Source: Prochlorococcus sp. AG-449-J16 (GTDB lineage Bacteria > Cyanobacteriota > Cyanobacteriia > PCC-6307 > Cyanobiaceae). From it: DNA of 44,981 nucleotides. This document shows, in pieces, positions 26,718 to 34,568 of the stretch. Below the pieces are notes generated by a model. That model saw only the letters and a program-made list of their open reading frames with translations. It was not told where the DNA came from and made no database searches. Numbering within the stretch: the first letter of the stretch is position 1; each line of letters begins with the position of its first letter. Both the position numbers and the translations under genes were made by a program. The DNA lies in the NCBI GenBank assembly GCA_003209565.1, contig QCQK01000011.1:1-44981 (forward strand). Reading direction: 5' to 3'.

Positions 26718-27056
26718 ATGAATTCTTTTCTAAATAATAAAAATTTGCTTATTTATTTCTCAATCATATTAATAAGTATTCCAATTTTTGGAATTAACTT
26801 TTTAATAAGCTTTTTGGGTAACGTACTACTACTTTTATTTCTTGTACCTTTATTATTGTTACTATTATTTTTTATAGGTTTTAACTCTTATAAATCAAAT
26901 ATAAATAAATGTGGCAATTGTGGTGCAATATCGTTAGGCTTCACAGAAACCTGTATAAATTGTGGAGCAGATTTAGAGTCTATTAGTAAAAAAAATCAAT
27001 TAAATAAAAAACCAAGTGAAAGTACGATTGAAATAAAGGCAGAAGAAATAAAATGA
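26718..27056 (+). CDS. Membrane-anchored zinc-ribbon protein
   Basis: 112 residues. Two adjacent membrane helices (LLIYFSIILISIPIFGINFL and VLLLLFLVPLLLLLLFFI) are followed by a short zinc ribbon CGNCGAISLGF...CINCGA (about 71-91; CxxC-x15-CxxC) and a charged tail. Cytoplasmic ribbon likely. Function unknown. It starts 9 bases after the YihY gene and ends 2 bases from the convergent hli gene. Confidence 0.75.
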   Translation: MNSFLNNKNLLIYFSIILISIPIFGINFLISFLGNVLLLLFLVPLLLLLLFFIGFNSYKSNINKCGNCGAISLGFTETCINCGADLESISKKNQLNKKPSESTIEIKAEEIK

Positions 27057-27058
27057 AT

Positions 27059-27205
27059 TCAGCCTATTCCAATTTGTCTAAGGATACTTTGTCCAGTAAT
27101 TAATTCAGTACCAAGACCAATCAAAATACCCATCATTGCCATACGACCATTCCATGTTTCAGCAAAATTTACGAAGCCGAATCTCTGTTGATTTCCATCA
27201 TTCAT
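27059..27205 (-). CDS. hli: High-light-inducible protein (Hli/Scp, one helix)
   Basis: 48 residues, ATG at 27205, stop at 27059. The Lhc-superfamily chlorophyll-binding motif ETWNGRMAMMG followed by a single membrane helix (ILIGLGTELITGQS) is exact. Hli proteins bind chlorophyll and carotenoid and help assembly and photoprotection of photosystem II under high light in thylakoids. Prochlorococcus carries many. It ends 2 bases from the convergent zinc-ribbon gene. Its promoter should lie in 27206-27274. Confidence 0.93.
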   Translation of the reverse strand: MNDGNQQRFGFVNFAETWNGRMAMMGILIGLGTELITGQSILRQIGIG

Positions 27206-27274
27206 AATTAACTACTTTATCTACTAATTTATTTTAACGTTTCGAGGAAGAATTTATGTTAATAAGTAAATTAA

Positions 27275-27658
27275 TTATTTAACATGTCGAATACCATCAA
27301 CAGGTCGATACTCATCTCCAGTTAGTTCTTCGTATACAATTGCTGGCAATCCTGTATCAAACATCGTTTGCAAAGCTTCTTTTAGCATGGGGTTCCACCC
27401 TCCAGTACTTACTTTCCCATGTCTCACAGTCCAATCCCAAGTTCCTTGCAAATCTCTAGGTATTCTGCCTTCTCTATCTCTTCGAGCAACTAAATCTAAA
27501 GATTCTACTAAACCAACAATAATAGGATTTTTGCCATAAGAAGGGGTTAGGCTTAATTCAAGCCTAACAGGATCTTCTTTAACCATTTTCAAGCGAAACC
27601 TTGGTGGCAACTTAAGTGATCTAATAACAGCTGAAACAATTTTTGTTCTTAATTCCAA
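27275..27658 (-). CDS. Basic protein of unknown function
   Basis: 127 residues, no signal or membrane segment. Basic N-terminus (LRTKIVSAVIRSLKLPPRFRL), then IVGLVESLDLVARRDREGRIPRDLQGTWDWTVRHG and NPMLKEALQTMFDTGLPAIVYEE. I do not recognise a family, though the composition looks conserved. TTG start with AAGGT eight bases before it, which supports this site. Its promoter region is shared with the hli gene downstream on the same strand (69-base gap); DUF2973 lies upstream. Confidence 0.78.
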   Translation of the reverse strand: MELRTKIVSAVIRSLKLPPRFRLKMVKEDPVRLELSLTPSYGKNPIIVGLVESLDLVARRDREGRIPRDLQGTWDWTVRHGKVSTGGWNPMLKEALQTMFDTGLPAIVYEELTGDEYRPVDGIRHVK

Positions 27659-27684
27659 TTTATTTACCTTAAATTTTAAACAGA

Positions 27685-27948
27685 TTAATCAGTAGTTGAA
27701 CCCTTTTCTTCTAGGGTAGAATCATTATCATTTGAGAATCTTACTGTTAAAAGTTCCTCCTCTGTAATATTTCCTGATTTATCTAGAAGTTCTGGATGTA
27801 TTGTGTACTTTTTTTGTTGAAAATTGGAATTATTGAAACGTTTTTTTTGTGTTCCAGATATATTCCATCCATTAGACATAACTTTAAAAGCTTTCCAGAC
27901 TAAGTACGTTAGTGCTGCGGAATATATAATCGGAAATAAGATGGTCAT
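27685..27948 (-). CDS. DUF2973 small membrane protein
   Basis: 87 residues. One N-terminal membrane helix (LFPIIYSAALTYLVWKAFKVM) and a soluble tail with IHPELLDKSGNITEEELLTVRF, the DUF2973 pattern of cyanobacteria. Function unknown. ATG at 27948. Precedes the basic 127-residue protein (26 bases between). Divergent from the HtrA gene with 137 bases between. Confidence 0.85.
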   Translation of the reverse strand: MTILFPIIYSAALTYLVWKAFKVMSNGWNISGTQKKRFNNSNFQQKKYTIHPELLDKSGNITEEELLTVRFSNDNDSTLEEKGSTTD

Positions 27949-28072
27949 TAAGTTTATTGATTATTAAGTTGTTTTTTAATATCATAGCCCGAAAAAAAGA
28001 AAATTAGCTATTTTTAGTTAATAAATTCTCCTTATAAATAAATTATTTTTTATTTCCGCAGTTATATTAAAA

Positions 28073-28091
28073 ATACACAAATATTGTGTAT
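28073..28091. promoter_or_regulatory. Perfect 8-bp inverted repeat over the HtrA start codon
   Basis: ATACACAA at 28073-28080, a 3-base spacer, then TTGTGTAT at 28084-28091, exact. The right arm contains the GTG start (28086-28088). It could be an operator or an mRNA hairpin hiding the start. Confidence 0.6.
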
Positions 28092-29243
28092 CAAAATTAT
28101 TCGAAGATCATAATCAAATCCAAATTGAAAAACTTCAACCATAGGAATTTATTACTCTCCTCAGCCATTACAATGAGTATTATTTGCCAACCTTACCTAT
28201 TATCCCAAACAAAAAATAAAGCAAAACTTAATGAAGTTTATCAATCTTCCCACAAATCTTTCATAACAAAAGCTGTCGAAAAAACTGGTTCTTCTGTGGT
28301 AACAATTGAATCTCAAAGATACGTTAAAAAAAGAAAATTTTCCAGCAATTCTCCACTCTTTTTTGATCCATCTCTTAAGAAATTTTTTGGATTAGATTTA
28401 CCTAACGAAAATCTGCCACGCATAGAGCAAAGCCAAGGAAGTGGTTTTATTTTTGCAGATGGACTCGTACTTACTAATGCTCATGTTATTAATAAGTCTA
28501 ATAAGGTCGTTATTGGTTTAACCAACGGTAAAAAATACATAGGAAAACTCATTGGGCAAGACTTTTTTACCGATTTAGCTGTGCTTAAGATTGAAGGAAA
28601 AGGACCATGGCCAAAGGCAAAATTAGGTGATTCATCAAAAATTCAAGTTGGTGATTGGGCAATAGCAGTTGGAAATCCATTCGGCCTAGAAAATACAGTT
28701 ACGCTTGGAATTATTAGCAATCTCAAAAGAAACGTCACTCAACTAGGCATATACGATAAAAAACTTGAGCTTATTCAAACAGACGCCGCTATTAACCCTG
28801 GTAATTCTGGAGGTCCACTATTAAATAGCAATGGAGAAGTAATTGGTATAAACACCTTAATTAGATCAGGTCCAGGGGCAGGTTTAAGTTTTGCAATTCC
28901 AATCAATAAAGCAAAAGAAATTGCCTATCAACTAATAAATAACGGAAAAGTGATACATCCTATGATTGGAATAAGTCTGATAAATGAAAGTAGTATCGAA
29001 ACAAATACTAACTCAGTTAAGGTTGGTTATGTAGTACCAAATAGTCCAGCTAACAAGAGTGGAATTATGGTGAATGACATAATCATTAAAGTGGGTAATA
29101 AAGAAATTAAATCCGCTTCAGATGTTACAAGCGAAATAAGTAAGAATGGTATTAATAAAAAAATAAAAATACTTTTAAAGCGAAAAAATAAATTTGTCAC
29201 ATTAAAAGTAATACCAACTGATATAACAAATCTAGAAAATTAA
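28086..29243 (+). CDS. HtrA/Deg-type serine protease with PDZ
   Basis: 385 residues. Signal or membrane-anchor region at about 20-40 (NLLLSSAITMSIICQPYLLS), a trypsin-like domain with the full triad H133 (LTNAHV), D163 (TDLAV), S241 (GNSGGP), and one C-terminal PDZ domain (GYVVPNSPANKSGIM). It degrades or refolds damaged proteins, probably on the periplasmic/lumenal side. The start is GTG at 28086, chosen because it gives the positive N-region before the hydrophobic segment; a TTG start further in is also possible. Regulated possibly through the inverted repeat at the start. Confidence 0.9.
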   Translation: MYQNYSKIIIKSKLKNFNHRNLLLSSAITMSIICQPYLLSQTKNKAKLNEVYQSSHKSFITKAVEKTGSSVVTIESQRYVKKRKFSSNSPLFFDPSLKKFFGLDLPNENLPRIEQSQGSGFIFADGLVLTNAHVINKSNKVVIGLTNGKKYIGKLIGQDFFTDLAVLKIEGKGPWPKAKLGDSSKIQVGDWAIAVGNPFGLENTVTLGIISNLKRNVTQLGIYDKKLELIQTDAAINPGNSGGPLLNSNGEVIGINTLIRSGPGAGLSFAIPINKAKEIAYQLINNGKVIHPMIGISLINESSIETNTNSVKVGYVVPNSPANKSGIMVNDIIIKVGNKEIKSASDVTSEISKNGINKKIKILLKRKNKFVTLKVIPTDITNLEN

Positions 29244-29561
29244 ATAAAAATTTCAATTGGCATTCTTTTCAATTATTTCCAGACTCCTAAAGATACAGCT
29301 ACCATTTTTTATCATGATTTATATCAAAACTTGTAATGCATTCAAAATATCTTTTAAAAGGATAAAGAGTTTCAAACTGTTTTCCTGGAAATCATGAATT
29401 CTCATATTAATTATTAAAAAAATTAAATTTAGAATTTAAGATTAACCAAATAAGAAAGAGTTTTTAAATTAAATTCAGTGATCTACCTTTATTAAAGATA
29501 AGTTTTATTTAAAGTAAAGAATTTCTTATAAAAAACTATTTATTTTTTTTTATTATAAAAT
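29244..29561. other. Non-coding gap between HtrA and ABC-F genes
   Basis: 318 A+T-rich bases without a credible gene. TTAAATT-TAG-AATTTAA (about 29420-29445) is a weak A/T-only inverted repeat. On the minus strand 29299-29391 is an open frame of 30 codons without a start codon, whose peptide (RYFECITSFDINHDKKW at its end) looks protein-like. It may be a decayed gene end. No other feature seen. Confidence 0.5.
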
Positions 29562-31181
29562 TTATATTTTTTTCTTTTTTTCTAAAAAATATTCATAGTT
29601 ACCATCATATGAAAATAACTTTGAGTCTTTAATTTCGATAATTCTATTTGCAACCTTTGAAATAAAATATCGATCATGAGAAATTATTAATAATGAACCT
29701 TTATAGTTTTTAATAGCTAATTCTAAATTTTCTTTAGATTGCAAATCCAGATGATTAGTTGGTTCATCCAATAGCAAAAAATTACTAGGAGTCATAATCA
29801 TCAAAGCCAATGCTAATCTGGCCTTTTCTCCGCCACTAAGTTGTTTAATATATTTAAAAACAGTTTCATTTTGAAAACCGAAACCTCCTAAAAAAGTTCT
29901 AGCTTTTTTTTGGGACCATTCTGGAGACTTATTACATATTAAATCAATAACCCTTTCATCAAGTAAAAGTGCTTCAGCCTGATTCTGTTCATAATAGCTA
30001 GTAATTATATTATGTTTACCAAGATTAATTTCTCCAATTTCAGGAGATATTTTTTTCATAATAATTTTAAGCAATGTTGATTTGCCGCAGCCGTTAGGTC
30101 CCAATATTGCTATTTTCTCCCCAGAAGAAATCTTTAAATTAACATCTAAAAAAATAATTTTATCCTCGAAACTATGAGATAGATTTTTAATATTTAAAAC
30201 TGATTTACCTGAACGAGGACATTCTGCAAAATTAAAAACAGGACTTTTTGATTTTGCTATGGGAGCCTCAATTTTTGAAATCTTTTTTAATTGTTTTTCT
30301 CTACTTTTTGCTTGAGAACTTCTAGTTGCACTAGCTCTAAATCTATCTATATACCTCTTTTGTAACTCAATTTCTTTTTGTTGTAATTGATAAGCCTTAT
30401 TTTGTGATTCTTCATTCAAAGATTTCTGTTCAATAAAAAAAGAATAGTTCCCATTAAATGTTTCAGATAATCCTCTATCTACAAAAATTATTTTTTTACA
30501 TAATTTATCTAAGAAATATCTATCATGGCTTATTATTACAACTGCAATTTTAAGCGATGATAGATATTCTTCTAACCAAAAAATAGTTTCTAAATCTAAA
30601 TGATTGGTTGGTTCATCAAGTAAAAGCAAATCAGGTTTTTGTAAGATTATTTTTCCCAGTGCAACTTTCATCTGCCAACCACCTGAGAAATTGCCAACTA
30701 ATCTATCAGCATCTTCTATAGAAAAGCCTAACTTTGGTAATATTTTTTCTACATCAGATTGCATTTTATAACCACCTAAAGCTTCAAATTTTGCTTGATA
30801 TTTTGCGAGTTGATTTACAAATATTTCAAGTTCATCGGAATTTTTTTTATTATCCAACGATTTCATTTTATTCTCAATTTCTAAGAGTTTAATGGCAACA
30901 ATCTGTATATCTTTGAAAGAACTTTCTAATTCCTCTCTCACTGAAAGATTCAAATTACAATCAAACTCTTGCTTTAAATGGGCAATTTTAGGATTTCCTT
31001 CTTTGATGATCGATCCACTTGTTTGCTCTTCCTCTCCAATTAAAATCTTGAATTGGGTTGATTTACCTGCACCATTAGAACCAACTAAGCCAACTTTTTC
31101 TCCTTTCTTTATCTCCCAATTAATATTTTTTAAAACGATATCTGTAGAATAAATTTTGCTTACACCTTCAAATCTAATCAC
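29562..31181 (-). CDS. ABC-F family ATPase (Uup/EttA-like)
   Basis: 539 residues, two ABC domains without membrane helices. Domain 1: Walker A GSNGAGKS, signature FSGGWQMK, Walker B LLLLDEPTNHLDLE. Between them a Lys/Arg-rich linker (KRYIDRFRASATRSSQAKSREKQLKKI). Domain 2: GPNGCGKS, LSGGEKARLALALM, LLLDEPTNHLDLQ. ABC-F proteins act on ribosomes (translation factors or resistance). GTG start at 31181. The gene is monocistronic on the minus strand, with the divergent 58-residue gene upstream. Confidence 0.93.
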   Translation of the reverse strand: MIRFEGVSKIYSTDIVLKNINWEIKKGEKVGLVGSNGAGKSTQFKILIGEEEQTSGSIIKEGNPKIAHLKQEFDCNLNLSVREELESSFKDIQIVAIKLLEIENKMKSLDNKKNSDELEIFVNQLAKYQAKFEALGGYKMQSDVEKILPKLGFSIEDADRLVGNFSGGWQMKVALGKIILQKPDLLLLDEPTNHLDLETIFWLEEYLSSLKIAVVIISHDRYFLDKLCKKIIFVDRGLSETFNGNYSFFIEQKSLNEESQNKAYQLQQKEIELQKRYIDRFRASATRSSQAKSREKQLKKISKIEAPIAKSKSPVFNFAECPRSGKSVLNIKNLSHSFEDKIIFLDVNLKISSGEKIAILGPNGCGKSTLLKIIMKKISPEIGEINLGKHNIITSYYEQNQAEALLLDERVIDLICNKSPEWSQKKARTFLGGFGFQNETVFKYIKQLSGGEKARLALALMIMTPSNFLLLDEPTNHLDLQSKENLELAIKNYKGSLLIISHDRYFISKVANRIIEIKDSKLFSYDGNYEYFLEKKKKI

Positions 31182-31253
31182 TGTTTTAAAAATAGAATTT
31201 ACAAAATTTGTGGCTTATTTACTAAAAAATTATTTGTGGAATAAAATTAAATC

Positions 31254-31430
31254 ATGAAAAGAATAGAACAAATTGTAGTGATTTTCATAGCTGCAGCTCT
31301 TGCAATTCCAAGTTATTGGTTTTTTTGGACTTTGGCTGGTGGAGGTGGCTACAACAAAAGAATAAAACCTATTTCTAATCCAAATAATAATTATTCGAAA
31401 CCTTTTCCTAAAGACCTCCTCGAGCCTTGA
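31254..31430 (+). CDS. 58-residue membrane peptide, unknown
   Basis: ATG at 31254, TGA at 31428-31430. One membrane helix (IVVIFIAAALAIPSYWFFW), a Gly stretch (AGGGGYNKR) and a Pro-rich tail (NYSKPFPKDLLEP). The pattern looks like a conserved small cyanobacterial membrane protein. It is divergent from the ABC-F gene (72 bases between) and its end overlaps the opposite-strand Nif11-like gene by 23 bases. Confidence 0.6.
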   Translation: MKRIEQIVVIFIAAALAIPSYWFFWTLAGGGGYNKRIKPISNPNNNYSKPFPKDLLEP

Positions 31431-31638
31431 TTAACCACATTTTAGTTGCCTCATCATCAATAGTACTCAAATATTCAATAACCTCTTCTTTAGTCACAGA
31501 AATATTTAACTCGTTGCCAATATCGCATATTTTGTCTAAGGCTTTTTTGGGATTAGTTAAAGCTATCATAAACAGACTTTGTTTCTTTTTTGAATCGTTG
31601 GCTATTAACTTATAAAGCTTTTCAGCATTACTGGACAT
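31408..31638 (-). CDS. Nif11-like domain protein
   Basis: 76 residues. KLYKLIANDSKKKQSLFMIALTNPKKALDKICDIGNELN and the later KEEVIEYLSTIDDEA fit the Nif11-like leader domain, which in some bacteria is the leader of ribosomally made, modified peptides. Here the protein stops at ARGGL, that is, right after the Gly-Gly where a core peptide would start. There is no Cys/Ser/Thr-rich core in this or the read-through frame. Role unknown; many Prochlorococcus Nif11-like proteins are not peptide precursors. Confidence 0.72.
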   Translation of the reverse strand: MSSNAEKLYKLIANDSKKKQSLFMIALTNPKKALDKICDIGNELNISVTKEEVIEYLSTIDDEATKMWLIKARGGL

Positions 31639-31672
31639 GTTTTTAAAAACTATTTATTAATAGATTATTACT

Positions 31673-32011
31673 TCAAGCTACATTTTGTTCATTATATTTA
31701 TTATTAGATAAATCATTATCCACATCTTTTATCTCTTTTGCTGAGGCATCTGCCATACTTCTTGCGTCTAAACATAAAACTTTTCTTAGTTTCGCAAAGT
31801 TAGCTGCGTGAGATTTTCTACCATCTTTTTGGGCATAATACTCAGACTGCTGAAGAATATGGTGAAGATGAGTTAACAAATATGGACTAATTACAGCAGA
31901 TACCAAAACGTCACTATTTTCAGTATCGTGAGAATCAGAATTGACTAGTCTTTTTTTCGGTTTATCAATCATCGACCTTTTAGGAGAATCAATTTTTCTT
32001 GAATTTTTCAT
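31673..32011 (-). CDS. Small basic protein, unknown
   Basis: 112 residues. A basic N-terminus (DSPKRSMIDKPKKRLVN), a middle helix (VSAVISPYLLTHLHHILQQSEYYAQKDGRK) and a second (NFAKLRKVLCLDARSM), then an Asn-rich acidic end. I do not recognise it. Divergent from the RHH gene; 34 bases separate it from the Nif11-like gene downstream. Confidence 0.68.
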   Translation of the reverse strand: MKNSRKIDSPKRSMIDKPKKRLVNSDSHDTENSDVLVSAVISPYLLTHLHHILQQSEYYAQKDGRKSHAANFAKLRKVLCLDARSMADASAKEIKDVDNDLSNNKYNEQNVA

Positions 32012-32061
32012 GGGACAATAAAAAAATTAATTGATACGGACATAAATTTCCTTACTAATAA

Positions 32062-32098
32062 TATACACAAAGATAGTATCCTTGACTAACAGTGTATA
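32062..32098. promoter_or_regulatory. Operator-like inverted repeats between two divergent genes
   Basis: Outer arms TATACAC (32062-32068) and GTGTATA (32092-32098), with a central perfect GATAGTATC (32072-32080). It lies 30 bases upstream of the RHH gene's ATG, so the RHH protein could bind here. TATACT at 32095-32100 is a possible -10. Confidence 0.45.
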
Positions 32099-32128
32099 CT
32101 AATAAGTAACAGTTATCAACTTTGACTC

Positions 32129-32431
32129 ATGGCTACCCGCCAAAACTCAACTAATGGGAAGCCTAAATCCCCCAGAATTCAAGTAGTTCTTCCTGAATTA
32201 ATATGTGAGCAATTAACTATTTTGGCCGATAATGAATCTAGGACAGTTAGTAATATGGCAAAAGTGTTAATACAAGAGGGTATAAAAAAATATTTCGAAA
32301 AAGAAAGTAACTCACCTGTTTCAGAAAATACTTTAAATACTGATAAATTTAGAGATGAACTTGAAAAACAAAGCTTCAGAAGATTAAAAAGAGCTCCTCA
32401 AAGGATTAGATACTATAAAAAATCTGATTAA
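32129..32431 (+). CDS. Ribbon-helix-helix DNA-binding protein
   Basis: 100 residues. Residues about 15-55 have the CopG/MetJ-like shape: strand PRIQVVLPEL, helix ICEQLTILADNES, turn RTVSN, helix MAKVLIQEGIKKYFEK. A basic tail (RRLKRAPQRIRYYKK) follows a disordered linker. It is probably a small transcriptional regulator. It is not beside a toxin gene, so an antitoxin role is not supported. Autoregulation through the repeats upstream is possible. Confidence 0.78.
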   Translation: MATRQNSTNGKPKSPRIQVVLPELICEQLTILADNESRTVSNMAKVLIQEGIKKYFEKESNSPVSENTLNTDKFRDELEKQSFRRLKRAPQRIRYYKKSD

Positions 32432-32437
32432 AAATAA

Positions 32438-33142
32438 TTAATTTTGAGGCAATTTCTGTAAATCTACAGTTTTACCCATGACTACCAAAATATTTCCTCT
32501 TTCCAAAATATATTTTGCTGGAGGATTAACTGTTAACTCTTCAGCAGGTCCTGCAGCAAGTACATTTACTAAATAATTTTTCCTCAAATTTAAGTCTCTT
32601 AAAGATCTTCCAATAAATTCCTCTGGAACAGTTATTTCATCTATACCAGTTTGATTATCAAGTTCCAATCTTTCGATTAGGTTTGGTCTGACTAGTTCTA
32701 AACCTAATCTTTCTCCTTGCATCCTAGATGGGAAAACAACTTTATCTGCACCTACTCTTTTTAACATTTTTTCGTGCAAGTCACTGGTAGCTCTCGCTAT
32801 TACTCTTTTCACTTTACTACCTTCACTATCCTTAGCAATAAGAGTTGTAGTTATACTTGCCTCAATAGGCTCACTTATGCCCACTACAACAGTATTCATT
32901 TCAAGAATTCCTGATTCCTTCATAGATTCTTCATCAGTGCAATCTACAACTCTAGCTTCTATCGATGGTTCTAATTGCCTTAAATCATCAATAGCTTTTT
33001 CCGAATAATCTGCAGCCAAAACATCAGCACCATTACTAATAAGTTCTCTACACACTGCGGTTCCAAATCTTCCAACACCGACAACTGCAAAAGTGAGTGC
33101 TTCATTTTCTTTCTTTTGAGACCACTGCCACCAATCAGCCAT
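32438..33142 (-). CDS. ktrA: K+ channel/transporter regulatory subunit KtrA (TrkA-type)
   Basis: 234 residues. An RCK_N domain with nucleotide motif GVGRFG (22-27) and the acidic residue after strand two (AADYSEKA), and a C-terminal TrkA_C domain (ITVPEEFIGRSLRDLNLRK). KtrA binds ATP/ADP or NAD(H) and gates KtrB. It is the third gene of SLC13-ktrB-ktrA, with an 18-base gap to ktrB. The stop is 6 bases from the convergent RHH gene. Confidence 0.92.
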   Translation of the reverse strand: MADWWQWSQKKENEALTFAVVGVGRFGTAVCRELISNGADVLAADYSEKAIDDLRQLEPSIEARVVDCTDEESMKESGILEMNTVVVGISEPIEASITTTLIAKDSEGSKVKRVIARATSDLHEKMLKRVGADKVVFPSRMQGERLGLELVRPNLIERLELDNQTGIDEITVPEEFIGRSLRDLNLRKNYLVNVLAAGPAEELTVNPPAKYILERGNILVVMGKTVDLQKLPQN

Positions 33143-33160
33143 AATAAAATTCAGTCAATT

Positions 33161-34564
33161 CTAAACATATAGATCAGCCCTAGGATAGCCAATTCTCTTT
33201 TGTCTATCTATTCTACTCTTATAAAGAGCCTGCCAAAGTGCACTTAAAAGCAAAAGGATCCCAAGTCTGCCCACAAACATACCCACAATAAGGATAAATT
33301 GACCAAAATGATTTAATTTTGCGGTTAAACCAATATCAAAACCAACTGTTGCAAATGCAGATATGCAAGTGAACAGAATTTCTAGGAATGTAAATGATTC
33401 TTTTTTAACAAAAGTATTAGTCGTACTAAGCAACATTGCCATTATAAGAACAAAAAGCAAAGATCCAACTGTGATTCCAACTGCCTTTAGAATAACTTTA
33501 TCTGAAATTAATCTATTACTAATAATTACGTCTTTCTGACCTCTTAAAGTTGATCTAGTTGCAGCCATTAAAGCAATAAATGTAGTTGTTTTTATGCCTC
33601 CACCAGTACCTCCTGTACTTGCTCCAATAAACATAAGCGTCATTAATAATAAGAGGCCCGTATCTGAAATGGAGTTCAAAGAAATCGGAAAATTTGTAAA
33701 GCCTGCAGTTCTTGCACTAACTGTTTCAAAGATAGATGACATTAACCGTTCGAACAAATTTAAATCATTAAAAAATTGACTATTTAGCAAGGATTCAGTG
33801 ATAAAGAATCCTAATGATCCGAACAGTATGAGAGATAAACTTGTCCTAATAACCAGTCTGGAATGAAGGCTTAATTTCTTATAAGAAAGATTTTTTTTAT
33901 GACTCCAAATATCATCAATAACCCGCCAGCCTAATCCACCCATAACAATAAGAAAAACAAAAACACTATTCACCAAATAATTTGTTCTATAGTCTTGGAG
34001 ACTATTTGACATTAACGAAAATCCTGCATTGTTATATGCAGAAATGCTGTGAAAAATTGAGGACCATAGTCTTTCCCAATTATTTTGGATGTCTACAAAT
34101 CCAAAAGAATATAAGACAATTGCGCCCAAGGATATGATACTAATCGCAGTAATAGCAATGCTTTGAAAAGTTCGACCAATTCCTCCAACTCCAAATTCAT
34201 CTAAAGTCTTTCCTTTGTCTAATCTAGTTTTTAGCTTTGTCCCTTTTACAACAAACCCTTGCAAAAATGTTGTAATGGCCATTAATCCTAAACCACCTGA
34301 TAAAAGCATAAAAGCTAAGAAAACTTGGCCAAAGAAATTTAAATCAACACCAATATCTATTATGGTTAAACCAGTAACGGTTATTGCAGAAGTAGATGTA
34401 AAAAATGCTTCCCACAAACCAACCTTTGAAGATGAACATAATGGAGAGCTCAAAATTAAAGTTCCAAGGCAAATAATAAACAAGCCTGTAACAATAGTAA
34501 ATTGAGGTACAGATAGCTTTTTGTAAGCATCTTTTAACTTATAAACCTTACTTGTGAATTTCAC
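33161..34564 (-). CDS. ktrB: Na+-dependent K+ transporter KtrB
   Basis: 467 residues, about eight to ten membrane helices with four pore repeats. Selectivity glycines: VTGLT, NNAGFS, TAGFTN, TVGFDI. With KtrA it takes up K+ for osmotic balance; the marine setting fits a Na+-coupled system. GTG start at 34564. It is 4 bases after the SLC13 gene and 18 before ktrA, so one operon. Confidence 0.92.
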   Translation of the reverse strand: MKFTSKVYKLKDAYKKLSVPQFTIVTGLFIICLGTLILSSPLCSSSKVGLWEAFFTSTSAITVTGLTIIDIGVDLNFFGQVFLAFMLLSGGLGLMAITTFLQGFVVKGTKLKTRLDKGKTLDEFGVGGIGRTFQSIAITAISIISLGAIVLYSFGFVDIQNNWERLWSSIFHSISAYNNAGFSLMSNSLQDYRTNYLVNSVFVFLIVMGGLGWRVIDDIWSHKKNLSYKKLSLHSRLVIRTSLSLILFGSLGFFITESLLNSQFFNDLNLFERLMSSIFETVSARTAGFTNFPISLNSISDTGLLLLMTLMFIGASTGGTGGGIKTTTFIALMAATRSTLRGQKDVIISNRLISDKVILKAVGITVGSLLFVLIMAMLLSTTNTFVKKESFTFLEILFTCISAFATVGFDIGLTAKLNHFGQFILIVGMFVGRLGILLLLSALWQALYKSRIDRQKRIGYPRADLYV

Positions 34565-34568
34565 GATA

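Noticed and set aside
31378..31410. Core peptide after the Nif11-like leader by read-through
   Set aside because: The read-through frame is 10 codons without Cys, Ser/Thr cluster or precursor features.
32129..32431. RHH gene as an antitoxin
   Set aside because: No toxin-like partner lies next to it; the convergent neighbour is ktrA.
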